Positions 19,407 through 29,123 of a stretch of DNA of 64,000 nucleotides are shown here, in pieces. The position numbers and the translations under genes were made by a program. The stretch's first letter is position 1. Every line of letters begins with the position of its first letter. Origin of the DNA: Streptomyces klenkii (GTDB lineage: Bacteria > Actinomycetota > Actinomycetes > Streptomycetales > Streptomycetaceae); the NCBI RefSeq assembly GCF_003626645.1, contig NZ_RBAM01000004.1, positions 62,001 to 126,000 of the forward strand, read 5' to 3'. The notes under the pieces were generated by a model. The model saw only the letters and a program-made list of their open reading frames with translations. It was not told the DNA's origin and did not search any database.

Positions 19407-19622
19407 TCAGCACTTGCTCTCGATCGTGCGGGCGGTGAAGGAACCGATCGCCGCGGCGCACTGCTGCGAGGAGCGGGCGGTGATGAGGGTGGCGCGGATC
19501 GCCCACGGGATGGTGGGGCTGAAGGCCGGGGCGGCGTCCTTGCCGTCGTACAGGCCCAGCTCCTCGGCGGAGGTGTAGGCGGTGTAGCCGTCGAACAGGT
19601 CCTTCTCGGTGACGTTCTGCAT
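19407..19622 (-). CDS. Class V lanthipeptide precursor (lexapeptide-like, LxmA-like)
   Basis: A 71-residue precursor. Residues 1-33 form an acidic leader (MQNVTEKDLFDGYTAYTSAE onward) ending DAAPA; the predicted core is residues 34-71, beginning FSPTIPW and ending FTARTIESKC. That is 38 residues with ten Ser/Thr and two Cys (core positions 22 and 38). The N-terminal Phe, C-terminal Cys and Thr/Ser-rich middle match the lexapeptide type: dimethyl-Phe at the N-terminus, a (methyl)lanthionine at Cys22 and AviMeCys from the last Cys. The ATG has GGAG ten bases upstream. A longer frame to 19751 has no ribosome site. The cut site is inferred from the Phe needed for methylation. Confidence 0.87.
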   Translation of the reverse strand: MQNVTEKDLFDGYTAYTSAEELGLYDGKDAAPAFSPTIPWAIRATLITARSSQQCAAAIGSFTARTIESKC

Positions 19623-19684
19623 GATGAATGTTCTCCACATTCTCAATCGGGTTTCCGGAGGCGGTAGTCGGCCCCGCCGTCCGG

Positions 19685-19699
19685 TGTCCGCTGCGGACA
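19685..19699. promoter_or_regulatory. Palindrome TGTCCG-CTG-CGGACA upstream of the precursor gene
   Basis: A perfect 6+3+6 palindrome about 65 bp before the precursor start codon, inside the divergent promoter region of precursor and exporter genes. It is a candidate operator; the cognate regulator is unknown. Confidence 0.45.
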
Positions 19700-19745
19700 G
19701 ACAGATATTCACCCGGCCCGGCGGAACTCCGCTATTGCCACTACC

Positions 19746-19799
19746 GTCCATGCCTCAATGGGCATTGCCCCGCCGGGCATTGCCGCCCCCGGCATTGCC
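19746..19799. promoter_or_regulatory. Array of GGCATTGCC palindromes with 15-bp period
   Basis: GGCATTGCC, itself a 4+1+4 palindrome, occurs exactly at 19761, 19776 and 19791, with a degenerate copy (GTCCATGCC) one period earlier at 19746. The array lies between the divergent precursor and exporter genes. Such evenly spaced iterons are typical of cooperative operators; one of the two cluster regulators could bind here. If translation of the exporter began at ATG 19758 the repeats would encode GIAPP/GIAAP/GIAAT, but that ATG has no ribosome site. Confidence 0.55.
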
Positions 19800-19834
19800 G
19801 CAACCGCCAATTTCGCGCGCCCGCGTAAGAGAGC

Positions 19835-19847
19835 TAGAACTACGAGG
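19835..19847 (+). promoter_or_regulatory. -10 element of a likely leaderless exporter transcript
   Basis: TAGAAC at 19835-19840 followed by seven bases and then the GTG start of the ABC gene. The spacing puts the transcript start at or one base before the GTG, i.e. a leaderless mRNA, which explains the missing ribosome site. No good -35 is seen, so activation is likely. Confidence 0.45.
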
Positions 19848-21611
19848 GTGAAATCACCTGACTCGGACACGCACGACACCACACCCGCCCCGCGGCCGCC
19901 GCTGCGGGCCCTGCTCGCGTACGCGCGCCCGCACCGCCGCGTCCTCGCGCTGGTGCTGCTGCTGACACTGGGGGGCAGCGCCGCCGGACTCGCCCAGCCC
20001 ATGGTCATCGAGTCGGCGATGACGGCGCTCATGACCGGCGGCAGCCTGCGCAACACCCTGCTCCTGCTGCTCGGCCTGCTCGTCGTCTCGCTCGGGTTCA
20101 CCTGGGCCCAGTCCTGGCTGAGCGAGCGGACGGCGGAGCGGGTGGTCCTGCACGTGCGGCGCGGCCTGATCACCCGTCTGATCCGGCTGCGCACCGCCGA
20201 GCTGGACCGCGTCGAGCCCGGCGGCCTGACGACCCGCGTCACCTCCGACAGCACGCTCGTGCAGCACGCCGCCACCAACGGCGTGATCCAGCTCGTGGAC
20301 GGCGGCGTCCACCTGCTCGCCACGATCGTGCTGATGGGCATCACCAGCCTGCCGCTGCTCGGCATCACCTCGGCCGTCCTGGTCCTCGCCGGCATCGCCG
20401 TCGGCGTCGTCATGCCGCGCATCCGCCGCGTCACCACCCGCTCGCAGGAGTCGGTCGGCGACATCGGCGCCGCCCTCGACCGCGCGCTCGGCGCCGCCCG
20501 CACCGTCAAGGCCAACGGCGGTGAGGCGACGGAGACCGCGCGGGCCGTGGCCGCCGCCGAGGACGCCTACCGCGCCGGGCTCGTCGGCGCCCGCTACCAG
20601 GCCGCCATCGCCGTGATCACCGGCATGGTCGTGCAGGCGTCCTTCCTGGCCGTGATCGGCTTCGGCGGCGCCCTCGTCGCCACCGGGACGCTCGACCTGG
20701 CCGCCCTGATCGCCTTCCTGCTCTACCTCTTCAACCTCGGCGGGCCGATCCTCTCCCTCGTCGGCGGCACCACCTCGCTTCAGCAGGGCCTCGGCGCCCT
20801 CGCCCGGATCGAGGAGGTCGACCGCATGGAGACCGAGGACGACGTCGACACCGTCCCGCCGCGGCCCACCGGCCCGCCGCCGCGCGTCGTCCTGGACGAC
20901 GTCACCTTCGCCTACCGGGACCGGGCCCCGGTCCTGGAGGGCGCGTCCTTCACCGCGCCGGCCGGCAAGGTCACCGCCGTCATAGGCCCCTCAGGCACCG
21001 GCAAGACCACCGTCTTCTCCCTCCTCCAGCGCTTCTACGACGTCGACGGCGGCCGCATCCTCCTCGGCGACACCGACATCTCCGAGCTCAGCCGCGCCGA
21101 GGTGCGCCGCCGCATCGCCTACGTCGAGCAGGACTCCCCCATGCTCGCCGGCACGATCCGCGAGAACCTGCTGTACGCGGCGCCCGGCGCCACCGACGAG
21201 GAGATCGCGGACGTCCTGCGGCAGACCCTGCTCGACACATACGTCGACGGCCTGCCCGACGGCCTGGACACCAACGTCGGCGCCCGCGGCCTCGCCCTCT
21301 CCGGCGGGCAGCGGCAGCGGCTGGCCATCGCCCGCGCCCTGCTGCGGCGCCCGCAGGTGCTGCTGCTCGACGAGGTCACCGCGCACCTCGACGGCCTCAG
21401 CGAGACCGCGCTGCGGCAGACCGTCGAGCGGGCGGCCGAGCACTGCACGGTCCTGCTCATCGCGCACCGGCTCTCGACCGTGACCTCGGCGGACCGGCTC
21501 ATCCTTTTGGAGGGCGGCCGCGTCCGTGACCATGGGAAGCACGAAGAACTGCTGGACCGGGACGAGCTGTACCGGGACCTGGCGGCGACGCAGCTCGCCG
21601 TCTCACACTGA
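19848..21611 (+). CDS. ABC exporter (fused TMD-NBD half transporter), LxmT-like
   Basis: A 587-residue exporter half-transporter that should homodimerise and export the finished lanthipeptide. Six membrane helices in the first 320 residues are followed by a nucleotide-binding domain: Walker A GPSGTGKTT at about 380, Q-loop VEQDSPMLAGTIRENL, signature LSGGQRQR at about 484, Walker B VLLLDEVTAHLDG and H-loop LIAHRLSTV. No peptidase C39 domain is present, consistent with leader removal by the M16 pair. GTG start chosen because of the -10 element seven bases upstream; an upstream ATG at 19758 would add 30 repetitive residues. Divergent from the precursor gene. Confidence 0.88.
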   Translation: MKSPDSDTHDTTPAPRPPLRALLAYARPHRRVLALVLLLTLGGSAAGLAQPMVIESAMTALMTGGSLRNTLLLLLGLLVVSLGFTWAQSWLSERTAERVVLHVRRGLITRLIRLRTAELDRVEPGGLTTRVTSDSTLVQHAATNGVIQLVDGGVHLLATIVLMGITSLPLLGITSAVLVLAGIAVGVVMPRIRRVTTRSQESVGDIGAALDRALGAARTVKANGGEATETARAVAAAEDAYRAGLVGARYQAAIAVITGMVVQASFLAVIGFGGALVATGTLDLAALIAFLLYLFNLGGPILSLVGGTTSLQQGLGALARIEEVDRMETEDDVDTVPPRPTGPPPRVVLDDVTFAYRDRAPVLEGASFTAPAGKVTAVIGPSGTGKTTVFSLLQRFYDVDGGRILLGDTDISELSRAEVRRRIAYVEQDSPMLAGTIRENLLYAAPGATDEEIADVLRQTLLDTYVDGLPDGLDTNVGARGLALSGGQRQRLAIARALLRRPQVLLLDEVTAHLDGLSETALRQTVERAAEHCTVLLIAHRLSTVTSADRLILLEGGRVRDHGKHEELLDRDELYRDLAATQLAVSH

Positions 21612-21653
21612 TCGTCAGACCGTCAGTACTGACCACACTGAAGGAAGCCCCGC

Positions 21654-22238
21654 ATGACGCACGTGACGCTCGACAAAGACTCCGGCAACCAGGCCGACGC
21701 CGCCGCCGAGACGGAGACGGAGGAGGAAGCCCCCACCGGCCCCGTCCAGGACGACCGCTTCGGCGACATCACCGTCCTCCTGAACGACGAGGAGGGCTGG
21801 GTCGAAGTCCTCGGCGACGCGATACCCCCGGCCGCCGTGGACCGCGCCCCCGAGGCCGAGACCGAGAGCCACATCCCCATCGGCACCCGCAACGGCGACC
21901 ACCTGAGCATGACGGTGGACGGCGAGCCCGTCGCCCTCGCCCCCGCCAAGGGCAAGCTGTCGCGCCGCTCGTACGCCGTGGACGTCACCCGCGACGGCGT
22001 CGCCTACCGCCTCGTGCCCGACTCCATCGCCGGCAGCCGGCTGCTGAAGGACGGCAAGCACCTCGGGGACTTCTCCTCCGACGGCGACGGCCGGGTCCTC
22101 GCCGAGTGGAAGGAGGGGGCGGAGGTCTCCCCCGCGGACGCCTCCGTCGGCTACGCGCTCGCCGCGGCCTTCGGCACCGGCGGGCAGCCGATGTGGATGG
22201 TGGCGATCGAGGCCGCCGCCGAACTGCTCCCGGGGTGA
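21654..22238 (+). CDS. Hypothetical protein of the lanthipeptide cluster, 194 aa
   Basis: No family was recognised. An acidic low-complexity N-terminus (about 35 residues, many Glu/Thr) leads into a mixed beta domain: DRFGDITVLLNDEEGWVEVLGD, then SMTVDGEPVALAPAKGKLSRRSYAVDV, and a small Ala/Gly-rich C-terminal segment containing FGTGGQPMWMVAIEAAAELL. No signal peptide or membrane helix. It starts 42 bp after the exporter with a GAAGGAAG site, so it is probably co-transcribed, and a terminator follows. Being locked to the exporter it may be an immunity or transport accessory protein; that is inference. Confidence 0.65.
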   Translation: MTHVTLDKDSGNQADAAAETETEEEAPTGPVQDDRFGDITVLLNDEEGWVEVLGDAIPPAAVDRAPEAETESHIPIGTRNGDHLSMTVDGEPVALAPAKGKLSRRSYAVDVTRDGVAYRLVPDSIAGSRLLKDGKHLGDFSSDGDGRVLAEWKEGAEVSPADASVGYALAAAFGTGGQPMWMVAIEAAAELLPG

Positions 22239-22274
22239 GCGGCGCGCCCCGCCGCCCGCCCGCGCCATCGTGAA

Positions 22275-22304
22275 AGGCCCCGCCGGAACGCTCCGACGGG
22301 GCCT
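22275..22304. terminator. Bidirectional terminator between exporter operon and LuxR gene
   Basis: AGGCCCCGCCGGA pairs with TCCGACGGGGCCT (one mismatch) around ACGC. It is placed between two convergent stops, 36 bp after one and 30 bp before the other. Confidence 0.75.
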
Positions 22305-22334
22305 GATGAACGGTGTGGATGAACGGTGTGTGCG

Positions 22335-22610
22335 CTACACGGCTACGCAGCCACGCGGCCGGCCGTCCGGCGCCGACGCCCTGATGGCGTCCGCGTACAC
22401 GTGCGAGACGATCGCCGCCTCGAACCGCGACCGCAGGTCGAGCTTGCGCACGATGTTCGCGGTGTGGGCCCGTACGGTGCGCTCCGCGATGCCCAGCCGC
22501 CGCGCGAGCCGTCTGTTCTGTTCTCCCGAGGCCAGCAGGAGCAGGACTTCCACCTCACGCTCGGTGAGCGTGGTGAAGTCGTGCCGGGCCTCGGCCGTCG
22601 TCGTACTCAT
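22335..22610 (-). CDS. LuxR-type HTH regulator, stand-alone DNA-binding domain
   Basis: A 91-residue protein made of little more than a LuxR/GerE helix-turn-helix: LTEREVEVLLLLASGEQNRRLARRLGIAERTVRAHTANIVRKLDLRSRFEAAI. No receiver or sensor domain precedes it. Start at the ATG of MSTTTAEARHDF with GAGGGGA upstream. Small GerE-type proteins like this regulate many streptomycete peptide clusters. It is divergent from the larger regulator with a 253-bp shared promoter region. A likely target is the iteron array ahead of the exporter, though nothing in the sequence proves that. Confidence 0.85.
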   Translation of the reverse strand: MSTTTAEARHDFTTLTEREVEVLLLLASGEQNRRLARRLGIAERTVRAHTANIVRKLDLRSRFEAAIVSHVYADAIRASAPDGRPRGCVAV

Positions 22611-22863
22611 CCGGATTCCCCTCGTAGGTCCAAGCCTTTCCGGCACGGCCCAGACTGCCAAGGCCCCCCGGGCCGGGACCCGTTCTCCGGAGGCAGCTTC
22701 CTGCAACCGCCGCTACAGCTTGCTGCGTCGTCGCGGAAGGAACGCCATGGCCAGCCCCTTTACCTCTGCATTACTCTTTGGGTGATGTACCGGCGGTACG
22801 CAGGGCGCGCTCGTCACTGACCAGTCGAGCCGAGCCGCCGGCCGATCGCACACGGGGGAAGCC

Positions 22864-23874
22864 ATGAGCAAGTCAGGCATGGGGACAGGAATGGGCCTTC
22901 TGGGGCTCAGTACGGCAGAAGAGGATATTTACCGGCACTTTCTGCGCAATCCCGAGACGTCCGCCGACGACATCCACCTGAGGATCCACAGCGCGAAGGA
23001 CAAGGACACCGTCCGCGCCGCCCTGGCCCGGCTGTACGGGCTCGGCCTGCTGCGCCGCAGCGACACCGGGGACGTCGTCCCGGCCGATCCGGAGACCGCC
23101 GTGGACCGCCTCACCGACCTGCGGCTGCGCGAGCTCCACGACGAGCTCCAGCAAGTCACCCAGTCCCGCCGGCTGGTCGCGGAACTGCGCGCCGAGCAGG
23201 GGCAGCGCACCCCCGCCCCCAAGGGCGTGGAGCGCATGGAGGACCTGGCCCAGATCCGGGACCGCATCGACGACCTGGCCTTCTTCGCCCGCGAGGAGAT
23301 CCTCTCCGTAGAGCCGTACACGGCCCTCACGCAGGAGAACATCGACCACGCGCGGCCGCTGGACGCCCGCTGCCTGCGCCGCGGCGTGACGATCCGCAAC
23401 GTCGTCCTCAAGGCGGCGCTCGACCACCCGCCCACCGTCGCCTACCTGCGCGAACTCACCGCCCAGGGCGCCCGGATACGCGTCGCCCCCGACATATCCG
23501 AGCGGATCCTCGTCTACGACCGGCACACCGCGCTGGTGCCCGCCGACCCCGACGACACCTCGCGCGGCGCCCTGGTCGCCCGGGAGGCCGGCCTGGTGGC
23601 CAACATCCTGGCCCTCTTCGAGAAGATCTGGGACCAGGCCACCGACCTCGCCGCGCTGATCGAGGAGCCGGCCGAGGGGGCGGCCGGGCTCTCCGCCGTG
23701 GAACAGCGCGTCCTGGAGTCGATGTGCCGCGTCGGCAAGGACGAGACCGGCGCCCGCGACCTGGGCGTCTCGGTGCGTACGTACCGCCGCCACGTCGCCG
23801 ATCTGCTGCGCGTCCTGAACGCGTCCAGCCGTGCGCACGCCGCGCTGCTGGCGCGGGAGCGCGGCTGGATCTAG
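22864..23874 (+). CDS. TrmB-like/LuxR-type transcriptional regulator of the lanthipeptide cluster
   Basis: A 336-residue regulator with an N-terminal winged-helix of TrmB kind (LGLSTAEEDIYRHFLRNPETSADDIHLRI, about 13-70), a central PLD/TrmB-C-like region (LAFFAREEILSVEPYT, CLRRGVTIRNVVLKAALDHP) and a C-terminal LuxR-type HTH (LSAVEQRVLESMCRVGKDETGARDLGVSVRTYRRHVADLLRVLNASSR). This combination is common as the pathway regulator of streptomycete lanthipeptide clusters. ATG start with a GGGGGAA site. Ligand unknown. Divergent from the short LuxR gene. Confidence 0.85.
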   Translation: MSKSGMGTGMGLLGLSTAEEDIYRHFLRNPETSADDIHLRIHSAKDKDTVRAALARLYGLGLLRRSDTGDVVPADPETAVDRLTDLRLRELHDELQQVTQSRRLVAELRAEQGQRTPAPKGVERMEDLAQIRDRIDDLAFFAREEILSVEPYTALTQENIDHARPLDARCLRRGVTIRNVVLKAALDHPPTVAYLRELTAQGARIRVAPDISERILVYDRHTALVPADPDDTSRGALVAREAGLVANILALFEKIWDQATDLAALIEEPAEGAAGLSAVEQRVLESMCRVGKDETGARDLGVSVRTYRRHVADLLRVLNASSRAHAALLARERGWI

Positions 23875-23908
23875 CGGCCGGGGCCGGTCGCCGGGCCGGC
23901 GGCCGGGG

Positions 23909-24160
23909 CTAGCGGCCCCGCCGCCACCCGCGCAGCACGCCGCCGTCCACGAGCACTCCGGCCAGCCACTCGTGCACGGCGGCGAGACCAGCAGGACCGG
24001 CGGGCTCCACTCGGAGCCGGATCCGGTCCTCCTCCAGCCGCCAGGTGCAGTCCCAGCCCTCGGGCAGCGCCGACACCAGCCTGACCACGGCCGTCTCGGG
24101 AGGAGCGGCGGTGGGCGCAGCGCGCTCCACCACCGCTTCCGTGAACTCTGTCCTCGCCAC
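23909..24160 (-). CDS. Small hypothetical protein, 83 aa
   Basis: No family was recognised. The GTG start (VARTEFTEAVVERA) has a very good GGAGGAG site, seven bases away. The protein has alternating strands, AVVRLVSALPEGWDCTWRLEEDRIRLRVEP, and an amphipathic helix AAVHEWLAGVLVDGG, with a basic end. No membrane segment. It lies convergent to the TrmB-like regulator and after the terminator of the secreted peptide gene, at the right edge of the lanthipeptide block. Confidence 0.6.
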   Translation of the reverse strand: MARTEFTEAVVERAAPTAAPPETAVVRLVSALPEGWDCTWRLEEDRIRLRVEPAGPAGLAAVHEWLAGVLVDGGVLRGWRRGR

Positions 24161-24204
24161 GCCTTCTCCTCCGGTTCCTGTCGGGTGTCGGGGGCATACG
24201 GCAA

Positions 24205-24236
24205 AGCCCCGGCCTGCCGCATCGCAGGCCGGGGCT
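24205..24236 (-). terminator. Terminator of the secreted small peptide gene
   Basis: AGCCCCGGCCTGC and GCAGGCCGGGGCT form a perfect 13-bp stem with a CGCATC loop, 19 bp after the stop of the leftward gene. Confidence 0.85.
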
Positions 24237-24254
24237 CCAGAGCCGACGTCGTTG

Positions 24255-24467
24255 TCACTGCCACCCGTTGACACGATGACAGACGGGCAGCCGGTCGACG
24301 AGCTTGACCGGTATGCCGCACAGGCCGTGCACGGCGCTCACGGCGTGCACGTCCGCCGCAACAGGCGCGGCGGGAGCGGCCATCGCCGTGCCCGGCAGCG
24401 CGAAGGCTCCCAGGAACGCTCCCGGTACGAGCACTGCGGCGGCCTTCTTGGCGAACTTCCCGGTCAT
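24255..24467 (-). CDS. Secreted 70-residue peptide with two cysteines
   Basis: A small exported protein. MTGKFAKKAAAVLVPGAFLGAFALPGTAMAAP is not written in full here but shows the n-, h- and c-regions of a Sec signal peptide (basic K4-K9, hydrophobic 10-26, cut near AMA-AP). The mature part is about 40 residues: Ala/Val/Pro-rich, then HGLCGIPVKLVDRLPVCHRVNGWQ in which the two Cys (14 residues apart) probably form a disulphide. It resembles chaplin-like exports only in size and lacks the chaplin repeat. Own terminator, no operon partner. Function unknown; a surface, defence or signalling peptide is possible. Confidence 0.65.
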   Translation of the reverse strand: MTGKFAKKAAAVLVPGAFLGAFALPGTAMAAPAAPVAADVHAVSAVHGLCGIPVKLVDRLPVCHRVNGWQ

Positions 24468-24579
24468 CGCGTTTCCCCCAACGTCGTTCGTTCCGTGGGG
24501 AAAACTCTGCCAGCGGGGCCGGGCCCCGCCGCCGGGAAAGCCTGTCAGGTTGTTGCAGTGGGAACACAGCTTCATGCCA

Positions 24580-24616
24580 GCGGGGCCGGGCGAGCGGAAT
24601 GCTCACCCGGCCCCGC
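24580..24616 (-). terminator. Terminator of the dnaK-grpE-dnaJ-hspR operon
   Basis: Arms 24580-24595 and 24601-24616 (GCGGGGCCGGG... / ...CCCGGCCCCGC) pair with one mismatch around GGAAT, 12 bp after the hspR stop. Confidence 0.85.
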
Positions 24617-24627
24617 CGGATCGGTGC

Positions 24628-25077
24628 TTACTGGTCGCGCCGCGGGCGCCACACCACCAGTGCGCTCGTCTGCTGGACCTCCTGGTACGGGACCAGGTCG
24701 CGGCGGTACGAGGCGTGGACCGCCGCTTCCGCCTGCTGGCGGGCCGCGGCGGCGCCCTCGACGAGGCCCTGCAGTTCGGCGACGCGCGCCTTGAGCGCGG
24801 CCACCTGGTTCTCCAGCTCGATGATGCGCTTGATGCCGGCGAGGTTGATGCCCTCGTCCTGGCTGAGCTGCTGCACCTGCCGGAGCTGTTCGATGTCCCG
24901 CGCGGAGTAGCGCCGGCCGCGCCCGGCGGCGCGGTCGGGTGAGACCAGGCCGAGCCGGTCGTACTGCCGGAGGGTCTGCGGATGCAGGCCCGACAGCTGC
25001 GCGGCGACCGAGATGACATAGACCGGCGACTCGTCGGTCAGCTCGTACGGATTGCGCCGTCGGCCGGTCCCCTCCAT
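24628..25077 (-). CDS. hspR: HspR, MerR-type heat-shock repressor
   Basis: A 149-residue MerR-family repressor that binds HAIR sequences with DnaK as co-repressor and shuts off dnaK and clpB at normal temperature. The winged HTH runs SVAAQLSGLHPQTLRQYDRLGLVSP...RRYSARDIEQLRQVQQLSQDEGINLAGIKRI in its parts, then a Leu-rich coiled coil (ELENQVAALKARVAELQ) and the characteristic C-terminal ALVVWRPRR. The ATG lies four bases after the dnaJ stop, making it the last gene of the operon and giving autoregulation. HAIR sites at dnaK and clpB are both in this window. Confidence 0.96.
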   Translation of the reverse strand: MEGTGRRRNPYELTDESPVYVISVAAQLSGLHPQTLRQYDRLGLVSPDRAAGRGRRYSARDIEQLRQVQQLSQDEGINLAGIKRIIELENQVAALKARVAELQGLVEGAAAARQQAEAAVHASYRRDLVPYQEVQQTSALVVWRPRRDQ

Positions 25078-25081
25078 GGGG

Positions 25082-26257
25082 TCACGCTCCCTTCGCGGCC
25101 TGGAACAGCTCTGCACGCGGGTCGTGGTCCGCGGTGGCCTCACGGTAGGTCTGCAGGGCTTCCCGGGCCTTGTCGCCGAGATCCTTGGGCACGGTCACCT
25201 CCACCGTGACGAGCAGGTCGCCGCGGGTGCCGTCCTTGCGCACCGCGCCCTTGCCGCGGGCGCGCATCGTGCGGCCGTTGGGCGTGCCGGGCGGCAGCTT
25301 GAGGGTGACCGGGGGGCCGCCGAGGGTCGGCACCTTGATCTCGCCGCCGAGGACCGCCTCCGGGAAGGAGACGGGCACGGTGACGGTGAGGTTGTCGTCC
25401 TTGCGGCCGAAGACCGGGTGGGTGCCGACGTGCACGACGACGTAGAGGTCGCCGTTGGGGCCGCCGCGCTCGCCCGGGGCGCCCTTGCCGCGCAGGCGGA
25501 TCCGCTGGCCGTCGGAGACGCCGGCGGGGATGCGGACCTGCATCGTCCGGGAGGACTTGGCGCGGCCGCTGCCGTGGCAGACGTCGCAGGGGTTCTCCGG
25601 GATGAGGCCGCGGCCCTTGCAGTCGGGGCAGGGGTCGGTCATGGAGAATCCGCCGCCGGAGCCGTGCGACACCTGGCCGGTGCCGACACAGGTGGGGCAG
25701 ACGCGAGGAGTACCGTTTTTGTCGCCGGTGCCGGAGCAGGCCTTGCAGGCCGCCGAGGAGGACATCCGCAGGGGCACGGTGGCCCCGTCGACCGCCTCGG
25801 TGAAGTTCAGCGAGACCTCGGACTCGATGTCCTGGCCGCGGCGCGGCTGGGTGCGCGTGGCGCCGCGGTTGAACAGGCCGCCGAAGACGTCGCCGAGCCC
25901 GCCGCCGAAGCCGCCGGTGCCGCCTCCGCCCCCGCCCTGGGCGCCCCCGAAGAGGTCGCCCAGGTCGAAGTTGAAGGAGCCGCCGCCCGCGCCGCCCGCC
26001 CCCGGGCGGAAGCCGCCGTTGGCGAAGAGGGCGCGGGCGTCGTCGTACTCCTTGCGCCGCTTGGGGTCGGCCAGGACGTCATTGGCCTCGGAGATCTCCT
26101 TGAAGCGCTCCTCGGCCTTGGCGTCGCCCTTGTTGGCGTCCGGGTGGTTCTCGCGGGCGAGCTTCCGGTACGCCTTCTTGATCTCGGCCTCGGTGGCGTC
26201 CTTGGGGACGCCGAGGACCTTGTAGTAGTCCTTCTCCAGGAAGTCCTTCGTGCTCAT
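25082..26257 (-). CDS. dnaJ: DnaJ co-chaperone (Hsp40, type I)
   Basis: A 391-residue type I J-protein that delivers unfolded clients to DnaK and stimulates its ATPase. The J-domain (residues 10-75, with the HPD motif in RENHPDANKGD) is followed by a Gly-rich linker of about 50 residues that is unusually long and Gly/Ala-rich, four zinc motifs CKACSGTG, CPTCVGTG, CPDCKGRG and CDVCHGSG, and the C-terminal client-binding barrels. ATG start. It sits 48 bp after grpE and 4 bp before hspR. The operon order identifies it as DnaJ1. Confidence 0.96.
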   Translation of the reverse strand: MSTKDFLEKDYYKVLGVPKDATEAEIKKAYRKLARENHPDANKGDAKAEERFKEISEANDVLADPKRRKEYDDARALFANGGFRPGAGGAGGGSFNFDLGDLFGGAQGGGGGGTGGFGGGLGDVFGGLFNRGATRTQPRRGQDIESEVSLNFTEAVDGATVPLRMSSSAACKACSGTGDKNGTPRVCPTCVGTGQVSHGSGGGFSMTDPCPDCKGRGLIPENPCDVCHGSGRAKSSRTMQVRIPAGVSDGQRIRLRGKGAPGERGGPNGDLYVVVHVGTHPVFGRKDDNLTVTVPVSFPEAVLGGEIKVPTLGGPPVTLKLPPGTPNGRTMRARGKGAVRKDGTRGDLLVTVEVTVPKDLGDKAREALQTYREATADHDPRAELFQAAKGA

Positions 26258-26305
26258 CCCCGGCGTCCCTCCTTCCGTTCCCTGCGGTGATTCATCGGGT
26301 CAGCG

Positions 26306-28917
<2,612 letters not shown>

Positions 28918-29123
28918 TTATGCTGGCCTTATGCGCAGCCGGAAGGCGGACGCCCGGTAACCACGGGCTTGGGCGGCGCGGGTGAGGGTGGCCTGAGCGA
29001 CACAGATCACCGGCGGTGCGCCTATATCGCGCGCGGGAGAGTGAGTAGTCTCGTACGGACTGGATAAGTTACTAGGCAGTAATCCCGCAATCCCCGCTCT
29101 CGCAGGTTCGAGGAGCCGTTCCC

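Noticed and set aside
19758..19847. Upstream ATG start for the ABC exporter
   Set aside because: No ribosome site; the extra residues are only repeats of GIAPP type that come from the iteron array. The GTG with a -10 element seven bases before it is a better start.
11129..23874. Thioamitide (thioviridamide-type) or linaridin cluster
   Set aside because: Phosphotransferases, LanD-like decarboxylase and M16 peptidases occur in thioamitide clusters too, but no YcaO or TfuA gene is present; linaridin-specific LinH/LinL-type genes are also missing, while a HopA1 lyase and an F420 reductase are present.
24255..24467. Chaplin
   Set aside because: Signal peptide and two Cys are present but the chaplin repeat signature around the Cys pair is not.
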